A DNA stretch of 64,000 bases from JAPOXR01 sp965199765. Lineage in GTDB: Bacteria > Pseudomonadota > Alphaproteobacteria > Rhodobacterales > Rhodobacteraceae. Below, in pieces: positions 17,965 through 27,567 of the stretch. Under the pieces are notes generated by a model, which saw nothing but the letters and a program-made list of their open reading frames with translations, was not told the origin of the DNA and searched no databases. The stretch is from NCBI GenBank assembly GCA_965199765.1, contig CBDATC010000001.1:1426001-1490000 (forward strand), read 5' to 3'. The position numbers and the translations under genes were made by a program. Numbering within the stretch: the first letter of the stretch is position 1; each line of letters begins with the position of its first letter.

Positions 17965-18954
17965 ATGCCGGAACTCGTTGCTCCCCGACAATTTGTCGCG
18001 CCGCCGTTCAATATTGTTCGGCTCAGCCATGTCGAATATGTGGTGACCGACTTAGCATCGGCCCGGGAGTTCTATTCCGAAACCCTTGGGCTGATCATTG
18101 TTGCCGAGACCGCGGACCGCATTTATCTTAGAGCGCTTGAGGAACGCGGCCACCATTGTCTGCAATTGACCGAAGGCGGCCCGCCATGCGTTGCGTGTCT
18201 GGCATTCAAGGTTTTTGCGGATAGCGATTTAACGAAGGCGGCTGCGTTTTTTGAGTCGCAGTCCTTGCAGATTTCTTGGCACACACGCCCGCATATGGAC
18301 CGCGTCCTTAGAGTCCGTGATCCTTGGGGGGTCCCACTTGAATTTTATGCTGAAATGGAGCGGCTGCCGCCGCTGCATCAGCAATATAAGCTCTATCGAG
18401 GCGTTAAGCCGCTGCGCATTGATCATGCGAATCTGTTTATGCCCGATGTGGACGGAGCGGTGGAATTTTATGCGTCACTCGGATTTCGTTTGACCGAATT
18501 CACAGAAGATGAAACCTCTGGAAGGAAATGGGCGGCTTGGATGCAGCGCAAGGGCAATGTTCACGACATTGCCTTTACCAACGGAACGGGACCGAGACTG
18601 CATCATGCGGCGTTTTGGATCGCCAATCCCCTGCATATCATTGAATTCCTCGATCTGTTTTCAACTTTGGGTTATTTGACGCATATCGAGCGCGGGCCGG
18701 GACGGCATGGAATTTCCAATGCGTTTTTTCTCTATATCCGTGATTTGGATGGACATCGGATTGAACTTTATAGTTCCGACTATCAGACAGTGGATCCGGA
18801 CCACGAGCCGATAAAGTGGGACCTGAAAGATCCGACCCGTCAAACCCTGTGGGGCGCACCGGCGCCGAAATCCTGGTTCGAGCAGGGAACACAGTTCGAA
18901 AATGTGACGCTGATCAAGCCTCTTAATGCAGGCACTCCGATTGTCGCGCCCTGA
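17965..18954 (+). CDS. hpaD: 3,4-dihydroxyphenylacetate 2,3-dioxygenase (VOC type)
   Basis: This 329-residue extradiol dioxygenase is built from two glyoxalase-like (VOC) modules. Metal ligands of the type I extradiol enzymes are visible: LRIDHANLF, LHHAAFWIA and DLDGHRIELYSSDY. It opens the ring of homoprotocatechuate between carbons 2 and 3. It starts 4 bp after the hpaE stop. The enzyme supplies the substrate of HpaE, so hpaF-E-D encode consecutive reactions. The hydroxylase (hpaBC), hydratase (hpaH) and aldolase (hpaI) are not in this window. Confidence 0.9.
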   Translation: MPELVAPRQFVAPPFNIVRLSHVEYVVTDLASAREFYSETLGLIIVAETADRIYLRALEERGHHCLQLTEGGPPCVACLAFKVFADSDLTKAAAFFESQSLQISWHTRPHMDRVLRVRDPWGVPLEFYAEMERLPPLHQQYKLYRGVKPLRIDHANLFMPDVDGAVEFYASLGFRLTEFTEDETSGRKWAAWMQRKGNVHDIAFTNGTGPRLHHAAFWIANPLHIIEFLDLFSTLGYLTHIERGPGRHGISNAFFLYIRDLDGHRIELYSSDYQTVDPDHEPIKWDLKDPTRQTLWGAPAPKSWFEQGTQFENVTLIKPLNAGTPIVAP

Positions 18955-19226
18955 CCCTGCGGATTCCGGCAATGCGCAAATCCTGTCATCAGCTGCGGCC
19001 GTTTGTTTTTTGAGGGATGTCCGTTGCCGATAAAAGGAGGAATTGGTCGGATTGCACGGACGTTATCCCCGGTGATCGCACCCAAGCGGTTGTTGCATGC
19101 GCTGCCGCATCGCTTCCGCCATTTCTTGATGGGAAAGTCTCACGAGTTTTGACTTGAGAGCCAAGAAATACTCAAAGCGATTAAACTGAACCAAAGTGCA
19201 AAAGTCGATTGAAGCCGGAGCAAGAT

Positions 19227-20117
19227 ATGTCGCCAACTCAACTCAAAGTCGCTTCTTGGATCAACGAAGGTCGCCATGAGTACGGTTTGGTTGAAGGAAA
19301 CGAAGCGATTGAACTGTCAAGTCAGTTCACGCAATGGACTTCACTCGGCGCGTGTCTTTCCCAAGGAGGTTTTTTAGACCTCCTTTCGGTCGACATCAGC
19401 AAGAGGCGGGCCGTTCCCCTTCACATGATCGAGCTGACTATGCCTGTGCCCGATCCGGGAAAGATCATCTGTGTCGGTGTAAATTATCCAGACCGAAACG
19501 CAGAATACAAAGATAACACGGCGGCACCGCCCAATCCGTCTCTATTCGTTCGATTCAAAGAGTCCTTTGTCGGCCATGGCAGGCCGATCATTCTTCCCCG
19601 GGTTTCAGAGCAACTTGATTATGAAGGCGAAATAGCGCTCGTCATTGGAAAGGGAGGCCGACATATAAACGAAGAGAATGCTCTTGAGCATATAGCGGCT
19701 TTGACGCTGTGCAATGAAGGCACGGTTAGAGACTGGGTTACACACGCAAAATTCAACGTAACACAAGGTAAGAATTTCGAAAGTTCTGGCTCAATGGGCC
19801 CATGGATGGTTCCCTTTGGCGGCGCCGGGCAATTGAGCGATATTGCATTGCGGACTTGGGTTAACGGCGATCTCAGACAAAGCGACCGAACAAGCCGGAT
19901 GATATTCTCGCCTGCCAAACTCATTTCCTACATTTCGACATTTGCCCGGCTGAACCCATCGGATATAATTCTTACGGGCACCCCAACCGGCGCAGGAGCG
20001 CGCATGGAGCCGCCTCAATGGCTAAAACCTGGCGATACGGTTGAAGTCAAAGCGGAAGGGATCGGCTGTCTGCGCAACCGGGTTGAAGCCGAAGCCGAAG
20101 CATGGTGGGCAGATTAG
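19227..20117 (+). CDS. Fumarylacetoacetate hydrolase-family protein (HpaG-like candidate)
   Basis: This 296-residue FAH-fold enzyme has the metal-binding Glu pair in DYEGEIALVIG, the entry KIICVGVNYPDRNAEY and the C-terminal DIILTGTPTGAG. FAH-family members in hpa pathways decarboxylate and isomerise the tricarboxylic intermediate (HpaG). The segment LCNEGTVRDW differs from the usual NDVSARD, placing it in another subgroup, so the exact reaction is open. It is 270 bp downstream of hpaD and may have its own promoter. ATG 19227 is supported by GGAG 8 bp upstream; a TTG at 19209 is less likely. Confidence 0.8.
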   Translation: MSPTQLKVASWINEGRHEYGLVEGNEAIELSSQFTQWTSLGACLSQGGFLDLLSVDISKRRAVPLHMIELTMPVPDPGKIICVGVNYPDRNAEYKDNTAAPPNPSLFVRFKESFVGHGRPIILPRVSEQLDYEGEIALVIGKGGRHINEENALEHIAALTLCNEGTVRDWVTHAKFNVTQGKNFESSGSMGPWMVPFGGAGQLSDIALRTWVNGDLRQSDRTSRMIFSPAKLISYISTFARLNPSDIILTGTPTGAGARMEPPQWLKPGDTVEVKAEGIGCLRNRVEAEAEAWWAD

Positions 20118-20453
20118 GAATTGCCGCGCTAAGCAGTGTCGGTTGTGAGGATCAGGCCAAACCCGATACCAACCGCCCATCAAGACACAAAACGGCAGGA
20201 TTCCACATTAAGGCAAAAGCGGTTTAGGCTTCATACTCATCGCGGATATTTTGCTGAAATGCATTTGTTGCGGAACAAATTCGACCGTTCAAAAAAACAA
20301 GCCTTGCTTTGAGGTGATGATTTGGCCCCTTTGGTGAATGGACTTCGGAACAGTGGCGCTGATTGCGACCGGCCCGATTTGTCTGCGGAGATCTGTTGTG
20401 TCGAATGATCCAAGACGACCATTATGAGCGATATTGAACTTTGAAGTCGATCG
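20118..20453. other. Non-coding stretch between convergent genes
   Basis: About 335 bp between the FAH-family gene and the end of the fusion gene. I find no recognisable protein, RNA gene or strong terminator. A run of seven A at about 20295 is the only low-complexity feature. Confidence 0.4.
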
Positions 20454-21980
20454 TCAGCCCTTCGAGTCGAATGCGTGCCTGGACAATCGGCGAACGTCAG
20501 AAAATACGCCCGGCGCGGCTGAGACTACGCGCCCGCCATCCTGCATCATCTCGGCCATATCAAAATCAATGGTAATGTTGCCTGCCTCTTCGGCTAGCAA
20601 CAGACCAGCAATGCAGTCCCAAGCGTGCATATAGTTTTCCATGTAACCCACAAACCGGCCGCATGCCGCATAGGCTAGTCCAAGCGCGCCAGAGCCGTTG
20701 CGAACAAACATTCCGTTTTCCTGCAGGAGGGCGTTGATGAGCTGCGGTGATGGATGGACATCAGATCGAGTTGACGTGCCGATGCCAACCAAGCCGTCCG
20801 CCAGGCTTGCGCAGCGCGAAGCCTGGATTCGTTCCTCATTTAGAAACGCGCCTCTATTTCTTTGGCAATGAAAGAGCTCGCCATGAGCAGGATCGGCAAC
20901 GATGCCGATCACCGTTTGTCCATTTTTCACGCAGGCCAATGCAACCGTCCAAGCGGGTATGCCGCGAACGAAGTTAGCCGTGCCGTCAATTGGATCAATC
21001 ACCCAGGAAAAGCCCGAAGTCCCAGCTTTGTCGCTGTATTCTTCACCGATGAGTCCATCATTCGGATATGAGTCTGATATAGCCTCGCGGATCGCTGTTT
21101 CGACAAACTCATCCGCCTCTGAAACCAAATCCTGCACGCCTTTGCTGGTGACTTTCAAAGACTTGAAGTTGCGGAAGTAATCCAGCGCCAAGTCACCCGC
21201 GGTCTTGGCGAGTTCTTGGGCAAATTTGTAGCGCTTTTCAATTTCGCCGCAGGCAGGTTGTGGAAGCGCTGCCGGTTTGGATTGTTCAAAGAAGCGCGCC
21301 AAATATTCAGCGAAGATTTTTCCTTCTGCCCTAGCTGCCAATTGATTTCGCGTGGAATTGAGTTGGTCGCCCAACTCATCGGCAAGCGCGTCAATAAGCG
21401 CTTCCATGAAGTCATGCGTAATTTCAGGGTGGTATTGGGTTGTAAAAACATGCTCTCCGATTGCCATCGCTCCGATAGAGCAGCGGGAGTTTACACCGAC
21501 CACGCGTGCCAGAACCGGCAAATCTGTAACTTGTTCTTCATGCGCGGAATACAGCCTGAGAGCAGTGGAGCCGGAAGGTATCCAGGACTCGTTTCGGACG
21601 AATTCAAGTGTTTCGATGCCGACAGACCAGCCAAACTTGTTTTTGGCGACCGAACCCCCCAACGCTTTAGCAATGGCCTGATGGCCAAAGCAGCTTCCAA
21701 AGAGCGGAATTCGACTGTTTTCGAGTTCACGGATCAAATCGAAGAGCGCAGGAAGCCATGATTGGGCGCCATTGGCCGATGCAGCGCTGCCTGTGATGAT
21801 ATATCCATCGAAATCGGCAACCGTTGCCGGAAATTCCCCGTCGCGGACTGGAATCACGTCGAATTGCCAATCCGGACGTACGGCAGCGAGCATATCAATG
21901 AAGCGCTGCGAGTCTTCGGCAAACCCTTCCAAGGCATCTGCGCATTTGTCGCTTGCCAGCAAGATCGCGATTTTTTTCAT
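20454..21980 (-). CDS. Fusion of class I glutamine amidotransferase and inositol monophosphatase-family phosphatase
   Basis: This 508-residue protein has two complete domains. Residues 1-235 are a class I glutamine amidotransferase with the full triad: Cys97 in GSCFGHQ, His184 and Glu186 in TQYHPE. Residues 245-508 are an inositol-monophosphatase fold with the three metal motifs: GEEYSD near 312, DPIDGTANF at 329-337 and HAWDCIAG at 452-459. No frameshift is needed and the linker is short, so it is a genuine fusion. The amidotransferase resembles stand-alone GMP-synthase-like proteins, the phosphatase resembles histidinol-phosphate or inositol phosphatases. Joint function is unknown; metabolite repair or synthesis of an amidated phosphosugar are guesses. 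Confidence 0.85.
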   Translation of the reverse strand: MKKIAILLASDKCADALEGFAEDSQRFIDMLAAVRPDWQFDVIPVRDGEFPATVADFDGYIITGSAASANGAQSWLPALFDLIRELENSRIPLFGSCFGHQAIAKALGGSVAKNKFGWSVGIETLEFVRNESWIPSGSTALRLYSAHEEQVTDLPVLARVVGVNSRCSIGAMAIGEHVFTTQYHPEITHDFMEALIDALADELGDQLNSTRNQLAARAEGKIFAEYLARFFEQSKPAALPQPACGEIEKRYKFAQELAKTAGDLALDYFRNFKSLKVTSKGVQDLVSEADEFVETAIREAISDSYPNDGLIGEEYSDKAGTSGFSWVIDPIDGTANFVRGIPAWTVALACVKNGQTVIGIVADPAHGELFHCQRNRGAFLNEERIQASRCASLADGLVGIGTSTRSDVHPSPQLINALLQENGMFVRNGSGALGLAYAACGRFVGYMENYMHAWDCIAGLLLAEEAGNITIDFDMAEMMQDGGRVVSAAPGVFSDVRRLSRHAFDSKG

Positions 21981-22056
21981 GCGATGCCCTCTGTGTTCTA
22001 GGATTGCTATCTTTCGTCCAGCGAGAATGCGGGAAAAGCGTCTTGTCGGCGCTGTT

Positions 22057-22461
22057 TCACGGTTTCATCCGGTGCCGCCAGCGGAACGCCATATCCAGTG
22101 AAATGCCGCAGCGCTTTGCCGCCTTGCGCAGAGACTCGCCCCGTGTCTGCGAGGCGACAAATTCCCCCCACTTATCTTTGTGGTGCAATCCTTCCAACAC
22201 CGTTCCGCTCGCGGCGTTGAAGGTGCGTCCGCAGCCCTTGGCGCAGCGATATCGCTGCAGCCCATTCGCCAGCCCGTGCCTATGAGCGCCAGAAGTGCCG
22301 CAATGCCGGCATTGACGGTCCAGGCTAACATTTTTTTCGACTGCGTCCACCGATTGAGTCATTGCGAATGATTCATTCAGAAGACGGAGCGCCTCCGCTT
22401 GCTGGTCAGCTGTGAAACCAGCGAATTGGTCAATCCACGCTTGAAAACTTTCGTCTCGCAT
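22057..22461 (-). mobile_element. IS1595-type transposase remnant (N-terminal DNA-binding part only)
   Basis: The 134-residue frame has a zinc-ribbon (CRHCG ... RYRCAKGCGRTF) and a helix-turn-helix (SLRKAAKRCGISLDMAFRWRHR), as at the start of IS1595-family transposases. Such proteins usually continue for another 150 or more residues with a DDE core. Here the frame stops two codons after FRWRHR, and the next bases show no continuation before the fusion gene begins. I could not find convincing terminal inverted repeats. Most likely a deletion remnant that cannot transpose; reuse as a DNA-binding protein cannot be excluded. Confidence 0.75.
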
Positions 22462-22534
22462 TATTCGCCCCTCATTTTGAAAACCTGCCGGCGAGTGTTC
22501 ATGTTCAGTCTGTTCAGTCCGAGCCTTTCGGAAT

Positions 22535-23548
22535 TTATGGCGTGGGCGCTTTTTCTTGGAGCAGACCTTCGGCTTTCAATTCAAGCCAGAAATCCGCTGG
22601 AATCGGATGGGAGAACCAATCAAGATTGCGCTCCAATTGATCCAAGGTTCTTGTTCCGGCGATGAATGATGCCACTGCGGGGTGGGCAACGGCAAATTGC
22701 AGTGCGGCAGCAGGAAGCGGGACCGAATGCGAATTACAGACAGCTTCGATGCGGGCGACGCGTTCCATGATTGGGGCGGGAGCGGGTGCATAATTGTATT
22801 TCGCTCCTTCAACAGCTCCGGTCGCGAGAATGCCCGAGTTAAATCCGCCTCCAATAACGACGGCCGCTCCCCTTTCTTCACAGAGAGGCAGGAATGTTTC
22901 GAGGGATTCTTGTTCCAGGAGAGTGTATCGACCTGCCAACAGGAAACAGTCGAAATCCCGTTGCTCTAGCGCGGCTTGACAAACCTGCCATTCATTAACC
23001 CCAACGCCTATCGCTTTGACGACTTTCTCATCACGCAATTGTTTAAGCGCCCGCCAGCACCCGTCCATTGCGGTTTTGAAGACTTCCGGTTGCGAGTCGC
23101 CGCGTGTGAAACAGTCAATGTCGTGGATGAAACAGATATCCATGCTTTCCAAGCCGAGCCGCTGCAGACTGTCTTCAAAGGACCGCATGGTTCCATCGTA
23201 GGAATAATCAAAGTTCATCTGGAAGCGGCCGGCGTTGGTCCAAGGCGCGTATTCGATGTCTTGCTTTTTTGCAGGCGTTAGGACACGCCCGACCTTGGAT
23301 GACAGGATATATTCCTCGCGAGGTTTCCAGCGCAATGAATGGCCTGTGCGGTGCTCACTCAGTCCATGGCCGTACATGGGGGCGGTGTCAAAATACCTTA
23401 CACCTCGGTTCCAAGCCCGCTGAAACATCGAGTCCGAAGTTTTCTCATCGATTTCCCGAAAAATGTTTCCTAACGGGGCGGTGCCGAACCCAAACGCAGT
23501 CACATTCAAATCGACACGGCCAAATCTAACTTGTGCTGATGGTTCCAC
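22535..23548 (-). CDS. Aldo/keto reductase family oxidoreductase
   Basis: This NADP-dependent aldo/keto reductase of about 337 residues is of the D-threo-aldose/L-fucose 1-dehydrogenase type. The catalytic tetrad is visible: Asp and Tyr in YFDTAPMYGHG, Lys in SSKVGR, His in CFIHDID. The C-terminal SFIAGTRTLDQL binds the cofactor phosphate. The open frame runs to 23614, but family members begin close to RFGRVDLNVTAFGFG, so GTG 23548 is preferred; no strong ribosome site decides. It likely oxidises a sugar or reduces an aldehyde; substrate unknown. Confidence 0.85.
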   Translation of the reverse strand: MEPSAQVRFGRVDLNVTAFGFGTAPLGNIFREIDEKTSDSMFQRAWNRGVRYFDTAPMYGHGLSEHRTGHSLRWKPREEYILSSKVGRVLTPAKKQDIEYAPWTNAGRFQMNFDYSYDGTMRSFEDSLQRLGLESMDICFIHDIDCFTRGDSQPEVFKTAMDGCWRALKQLRDEKVVKAIGVGVNEWQVCQAALEQRDFDCFLLAGRYTLLEQESLETFLPLCEERGAAVVIGGGFNSGILATGAVEGAKYNYAPAPAPIMERVARIEAVCNSHSVPLPAAALQFAVAHPAVASFIAGTRTLDQLERNLDWFSHPIPADFWLELKAEGLLQEKAPTP

Positions 23549-24562
23549 CGCGCTGCCTTTCGATTGTCCAGTTCTCCATTTATATTGAATGCTCGCCGAT
23601 CGCGACAAGTTCATTTATCAAGCGCGTGGAGCGCTGCCCGGCACACTTCTCAAAATTTCCCGCTGATGCGCTGCTTATGAAACCGCGTCATAATTTCATA
23701 TCTCAATTATTTGAAGTTTGTGACAAACGGTTGGCGGTTCAGTTCACAAGATGGACATCCATTAGAGCCTTCCGCAGCTTACACCGAACCAATTGGCCTC
23801 GGTGTTTCTATGTGCCGCAAATGAGACTTTATGCTTGGATTGTCCGTGGAGCCGCCTATGGCAGAATCCGCAGACATATGCCTGCTGACACCAGGCTGGA
23901 ATCCCTCTCAGCATGTCGATGTCATGCAATGAACGGTGAGATGAATTATTTTAGCAACAATCGGCGGGCGATGCGTTCATCGTGCGGCGAACCGACATAT
24001 GTAAGACGCGGGTTCCGGCATTCGGACTGGCATGATCGCACGGTGCTGAATCTCTAATCCAGATGATGTCAGCTGCCGGGAAATCGCTGGCGTGGCACCG
24101 ACATTCGACGGGCTGAACAGGGGATCCAAGCGCAGCAAGATGGCGAAAGCAAATAGATCCGTTTTCGTTCCGGAGATCAATCAGTCAATGCAGCGGCAAT
24201 TCGCTGGGGACATTGATTGCCATTCCCGTGCCGCATTGGCAGCACCTGCCGGAACAAGAAAGTCGGTGGGGCTATTGCAGATGGCTGCCAATTTCTCGCT
24301 GGAACCATGGGAAGATTTAAGCAGGCTGCACTCCTGCGCGTAAACTGACCGTGGGCCGTAAACTCTTTCTTGATTTCGATGCAGCTGGCGTGTTTGATCG
24401 CATCTCTCCGATGCCGATTGTTCAGACCTCGTTTTGATGAAATTTGGATATGGGGGAGGATGCTTGGAAACCAGCACGGCAGCAATTGTCAGCGCCTCCG
24501 AGCACATTCTGATTGCATGGCCCGCATAAGTTGTTAAGCTTGCCTTAAAAAAGAGGCAAGCA
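23549..24562. other. One-kilobase stretch with no recognisable gene
   Basis: Reading frames of 60-170 codons exist on both strands but none resembles a known family, none has a convincing ribosome site, and their composition is rich in Arg, Ser, Cys and His, as in out-of-frame reading. Decayed coding sequence is possible. The last 30 bp before 24563 include the ribosome site of the penicillin-binding protein gene. Confidence 0.4.
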
Positions 24563-26569
24563 GTGGCGAAAGCGAAGTCTGACAAGGCATCGCCCGGCAG
24601 GTGTGAGAAGGTTCGCAAACCCGCACAAAAAGCAGGGTCCAAGGCTGTCAAAGTCAAGCGGAGAAAGCACGGTTGGTGGCGCAGAACCGCGTTGTTTTTG
24701 ATGCGGGTCTCTTGGATAATTGGATGGCGCGCCGTAACCCTCGTTATCTTGGCGATTGCCATAAGCACAGGCTATTACTTAGTTAAACTGCCGTCGGTGG
24801 ATGATCTGCTGGAGTCCCGCACACAAGGGTCGGCAGTATTGCTGGACCGAAACAACGTGCCGTTCGCTTGGCGGGGTTCCCAATTCGGAGGGCCGATTTC
24901 CGCCAATAATGTATCGCCGTTCTTAAAACATGCGGTCATCGCCACAGAGGATAAACGCTTCTATTCGCATTTTGGTTTGAGTCCACGCGGCATCGTTGGC
25001 GCCGTTCTCATCAATTTGCGGGAAGGAAGGGGACCGTTCCGCGGGCATGGCGGATCAACAATCACGCAACAGGTCGCCAAACTGATCTGCTTCGGCAAAA
25101 ACCGCGACGAGACCTCGGATCATTCCGAGGCACAATTTGAGCGGGACTGCCGCCGCACGACAATTTGGCGGAAAATCAAAGAAATCCCTTTTTCATTTGC
25201 GCTTGAGATCAAATATGCCAAAGATGAGATCTTAACGATTTATCTTAACCGTGTTTATCTTGGAGCTGGCGCTACTGGTTTCGAAGCTGCAAGCCAGCGG
25301 TATTTCGGGGTTTCCATACGAGATGTGACTCCAGCACAGGCGGCGATGCTGGCGGGATTGCTCAAGGCACCCTCGGTTTATGCGCCAACCCGCAACACTT
25401 CCAAAGCAATCCAGAGGGCAAATCTCATCGTTGGTCTGATGGAAAAACAAGGCTATTTGTCGGTCGCTGAGGCCCATGAGGCAGTCAATTCACCAGCTGA
25501 GCTGTCTTCCGGCGCAGCCGCGAAAGCCGGAAACTATTTCGCGGATTGGGTCATGGATTCCGATACTGTTCCCGCTTTCCTGTTTCAAGCCGCGGAAGAT
25601 GTTGTCCTGAGAACAACGCTGGATATGAAAATACAGAAAGCCGTCGACGAAGCCTTGGTCCACGTTTTTGAAACCAAAGTAAAGTCCGACTCGCGCGCGG
25701 AGGCAGCGATTGTCGTTATGTCGCCCGACGGCGCGGTGAGAGCGATGACAGGCGGCAGAAATCCGCGGGCAACGGGGCAGTTCAACAGAGCCACGCAAGC
25801 GCTTCGTCAAACGGGATCGGCTTTCAAGCCATTTGTCTACGCCGCCGCACTCGAATCCGGTGTCAGCCCCGATGACATTGTGAACGACTCTCCGATATCG
25901 CTTAAAGTTCCCGGATCCGGCACTTGGACCCCTAGAAACTACAATGACAGGTACGAAGGCAATATCAGCGTGGAACGGGCATTTTCGACGTCAAGCAACG
26001 TGGTGGCGGTACAGCTTTTGGAATCGGTGGGCCGTTCAAAGGTTGCAAACATCGTGAGACGGTTTGGGGTTCAGAATGATTTGGCGGAAGGTCCGGCGCT
26101 GGCTCTCGGCGCTTCCGAGTCGACATTGCTGGAAATGACCGGTGCGTATGCCGGATTTTTGAACGGCGGCTTTCGTTCCAATCCCTATGGATTCATTGAT
26201 CTTCGCATACGAGGGGAAGACCAGGTCCTTTTCTCAAAGACATCATTTTCGTCGGACAGAGCCGTCAGAAAAGAGACCGCCCTTCATATCATTGAAATGA
26301 TGCAGAGCGTGATTGAAAACGGCACGGGTAAGCGGGCGATGCTGAAAGATCATTCGTTTGCTGGAAAAACTGGAACAACCCAAGCTGCCCGCGATGCTTG
26401 GTTTATCGGGTTTTCGTCGGATTATGTGGCCGGTGTTTGGATGGGGTATGACGACAACACACCGCTGACCGGCGTCACCGGCGGCGGTCTCCCGGCGGAA
26501 ATCTGGCGTGTTGCGATGGAGCGGATCCATCAAGGGATGAAGCCGAAGCCTTTACCTGCCCCAATTTGA
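24563..26569 (+). CDS. Bifunctional penicillin-binding protein (class A, PBP1-type)
   Basis: This 668-residue protein has a basic cytoplasmic tail, one membrane helix near residues 62-82, a GT51 glycosyltransferase domain (catalytic Glu129 in ATEDKRFYSHFG, then GGSTITQQVAK) and a transpeptidase domain with Ser419-x-x-Lys (GSAFKP), SSN, and Lys602-Thr-Gly. It polymerises and cross-links peptidoglycan. It begins at GTG 24563 after AAGAGG. An insert rich in charged residues after QQVAKLICFGKN (FGKNRDETSDHSEAQF) is longer than in E. coli enzymes but known in alphaproteobacterial PbpC-like proteins. No neighbouring genes are linked in function. Confidence 0.92.
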   Translation: MAKAKSDKASPGRCEKVRKPAQKAGSKAVKVKRRKHGWWRRTALFLMRVSWIIGWRAVTLVILAIAISTGYYLVKLPSVDDLLESRTQGSAVLLDRNNVPFAWRGSQFGGPISANNVSPFLKHAVIATEDKRFYSHFGLSPRGIVGAVLINLREGRGPFRGHGGSTITQQVAKLICFGKNRDETSDHSEAQFERDCRRTTIWRKIKEIPFSFALEIKYAKDEILTIYLNRVYLGAGATGFEAASQRYFGVSIRDVTPAQAAMLAGLLKAPSVYAPTRNTSKAIQRANLIVGLMEKQGYLSVAEAHEAVNSPAELSSGAAAKAGNYFADWVMDSDTVPAFLFQAAEDVVLRTTLDMKIQKAVDEALVHVFETKVKSDSRAEAAIVVMSPDGAVRAMTGGRNPRATGQFNRATQALRQTGSAFKPFVYAAALESGVSPDDIVNDSPISLKVPGSGTWTPRNYNDRYEGNISVERAFSTSSNVVAVQLLESVGRSKVANIVRRFGVQNDLAEGPALALGASESTLLEMTGAYAGFLNGGFRSNPYGFIDLRIRGEDQVLFSKTSFSSDRAVRKETALHIIEMMQSVIENGTGKRAMLKDHSFAGKTGTTQAARDAWFIGFSSDYVAGVWMGYDDNTPLTGVTGGGLPAEIWRVAMERIHQGMKPKPLPAPI

Positions 26570-26570
26570 T

Positions 26571-26591
26571 TTGGCGGACAACAGGCGCCAA
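26571..26591 (+). terminator. Hairpin between convergent penicillin-binding protein and MlaC-like genes
   Basis: TTGGCG at 26571-26576 pairs with CGCCAA at 26586-26591 across a 9-base loop, directly after the penicillin-binding protein stop. There is no T tract, so termination efficiency is doubtful. Confidence 0.3.
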
Positions 26592-26630
26592 GATTGAAAC
26601 GTCAGGCAAAATTTAACAAGGCCGCAGAAA

Positions 26631-27305
26631 TCAGCCGTCGCGATAACGCGTCGGAAGATATTCGGTCAATCTGTCGATGCTTCCGCCTCTTTGCCCCAAT
26701 AGCGAACGAATGACATTGCGCTCGATGCGCAGCAGATCGGTGCCGTCGACAACAACATTCACGATACGACTTCGGCCACTGCGCCTCAGCACATACCAAT
26801 CCGAGGTGAAAGTCAGGTCAGCGCTGATCTTTGCCAAAACCGGCACCCGGTACTGGTTTTCTTTCAGTTCATATGCGTCCAAAACATCAAATTCGTTGCC
26901 GATGAAGTCAGGAAAGCGGGCGGAATACTTGTCTGAAAGATATAAAACGAACGCTTTCTGGAAGGCTTGGCGCTGATCAGCGGTTGAACGCCGCCACGTA
27001 ACTCCAAGAACCGTCTGTGAGATGGTTAGAATATCAAACCGCGCAATAAATATTGCCTTAAGCCGACCGCTCAATTCAAAACGATCAATTTCGGATTGGT
27101 CCGCACCCCCGGAATGATCTTCAATCAACTCGGCGGCCTCGGCGAAAAATCTCTCCACAACCCGTTTAGCGGCCGCTTCCGATGCATATCCTTGAATCGG
27201 AAAGGCAAAATAAAGAAGGCTTAAGATTGCGACCGCTACGGCTGTGCGCAACGAGCAGCTCCAACCAAAAACAATTTGTAATGAGTTAGAATTAATTAAC
27301 CCCAC
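26631..27305 (-). CDS. MlaC/Ttg2D-family periplasmic phospholipid-binding protein
   Basis: This 224-residue protein has an N-terminal hydrophobic signal segment (about residues 20-40, ending before EAAAKR) and the MlaC fold landmarks RFDILTISQTVLG, FQKAFVLYLSDKY and WYVLRRSGRSRIVNVVVDG. MlaC ferries phospholipids between outer and inner membrane complexes; relatives serve hopanoid transport. Other mla genes are absent nearby, so it is an orphan copy. The start at 27305 gives a long pre-signal stretch; a later start is possible. Confidence 0.8.
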   Translation of the reverse strand: MGLINSNSLQIVFGWSCSLRTAVAVAILSLLYFAFPIQGYASEAAAKRVVERFFAEAAELIEDHSGGADQSEIDRFELSGRLKAIFIARFDILTISQTVLGVTWRRSTADQRQAFQKAFVLYLSDKYSARFPDFIGNEFDVLDAYELKENQYRVPVLAKISADLTFTSDWYVLRRSGRSRIVNVVVDGTDLLRIERNVIRSLLGQRGGSIDRLTEYLPTRYRDG

Positions 27306-27567
27306 GATACACCGATATCATAAATTCACAGCGCCGTAACTCCCTGCCCCTCGGAGATGAAGCCTGCTTTCGGGAATGGTTCAGTATAGAAATTCAAGCC
27401 TGTTGTCTATTCTGTCTGCACGGCTCTTTGACTGAAATAAATTTCGTTAGACACTGTGACCAAGATGCAAGAAAGCCGCACCTGCCAATTCACATTGTGT
27501 AAATCCGCCGCTAAACTCCGGGTGGTCGCACGAAGATATGTTAAATCCAAGCGGAGAGCAACGAGCC

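Noticed and set aside
23533..24057. A 174-codon plus-strand frame after the aldo/keto reductase
   Set aside because: It starts inside the antisense of the reductase gene, has no ribosome site, and its residue mix and lack of any family resemblance fit chance reading.
24181..24768. A 195-codon minus-strand frame overlapping the penicillin-binding protein start
   Set aside because: It is antisense to a strongly supported gene and resembles no family.
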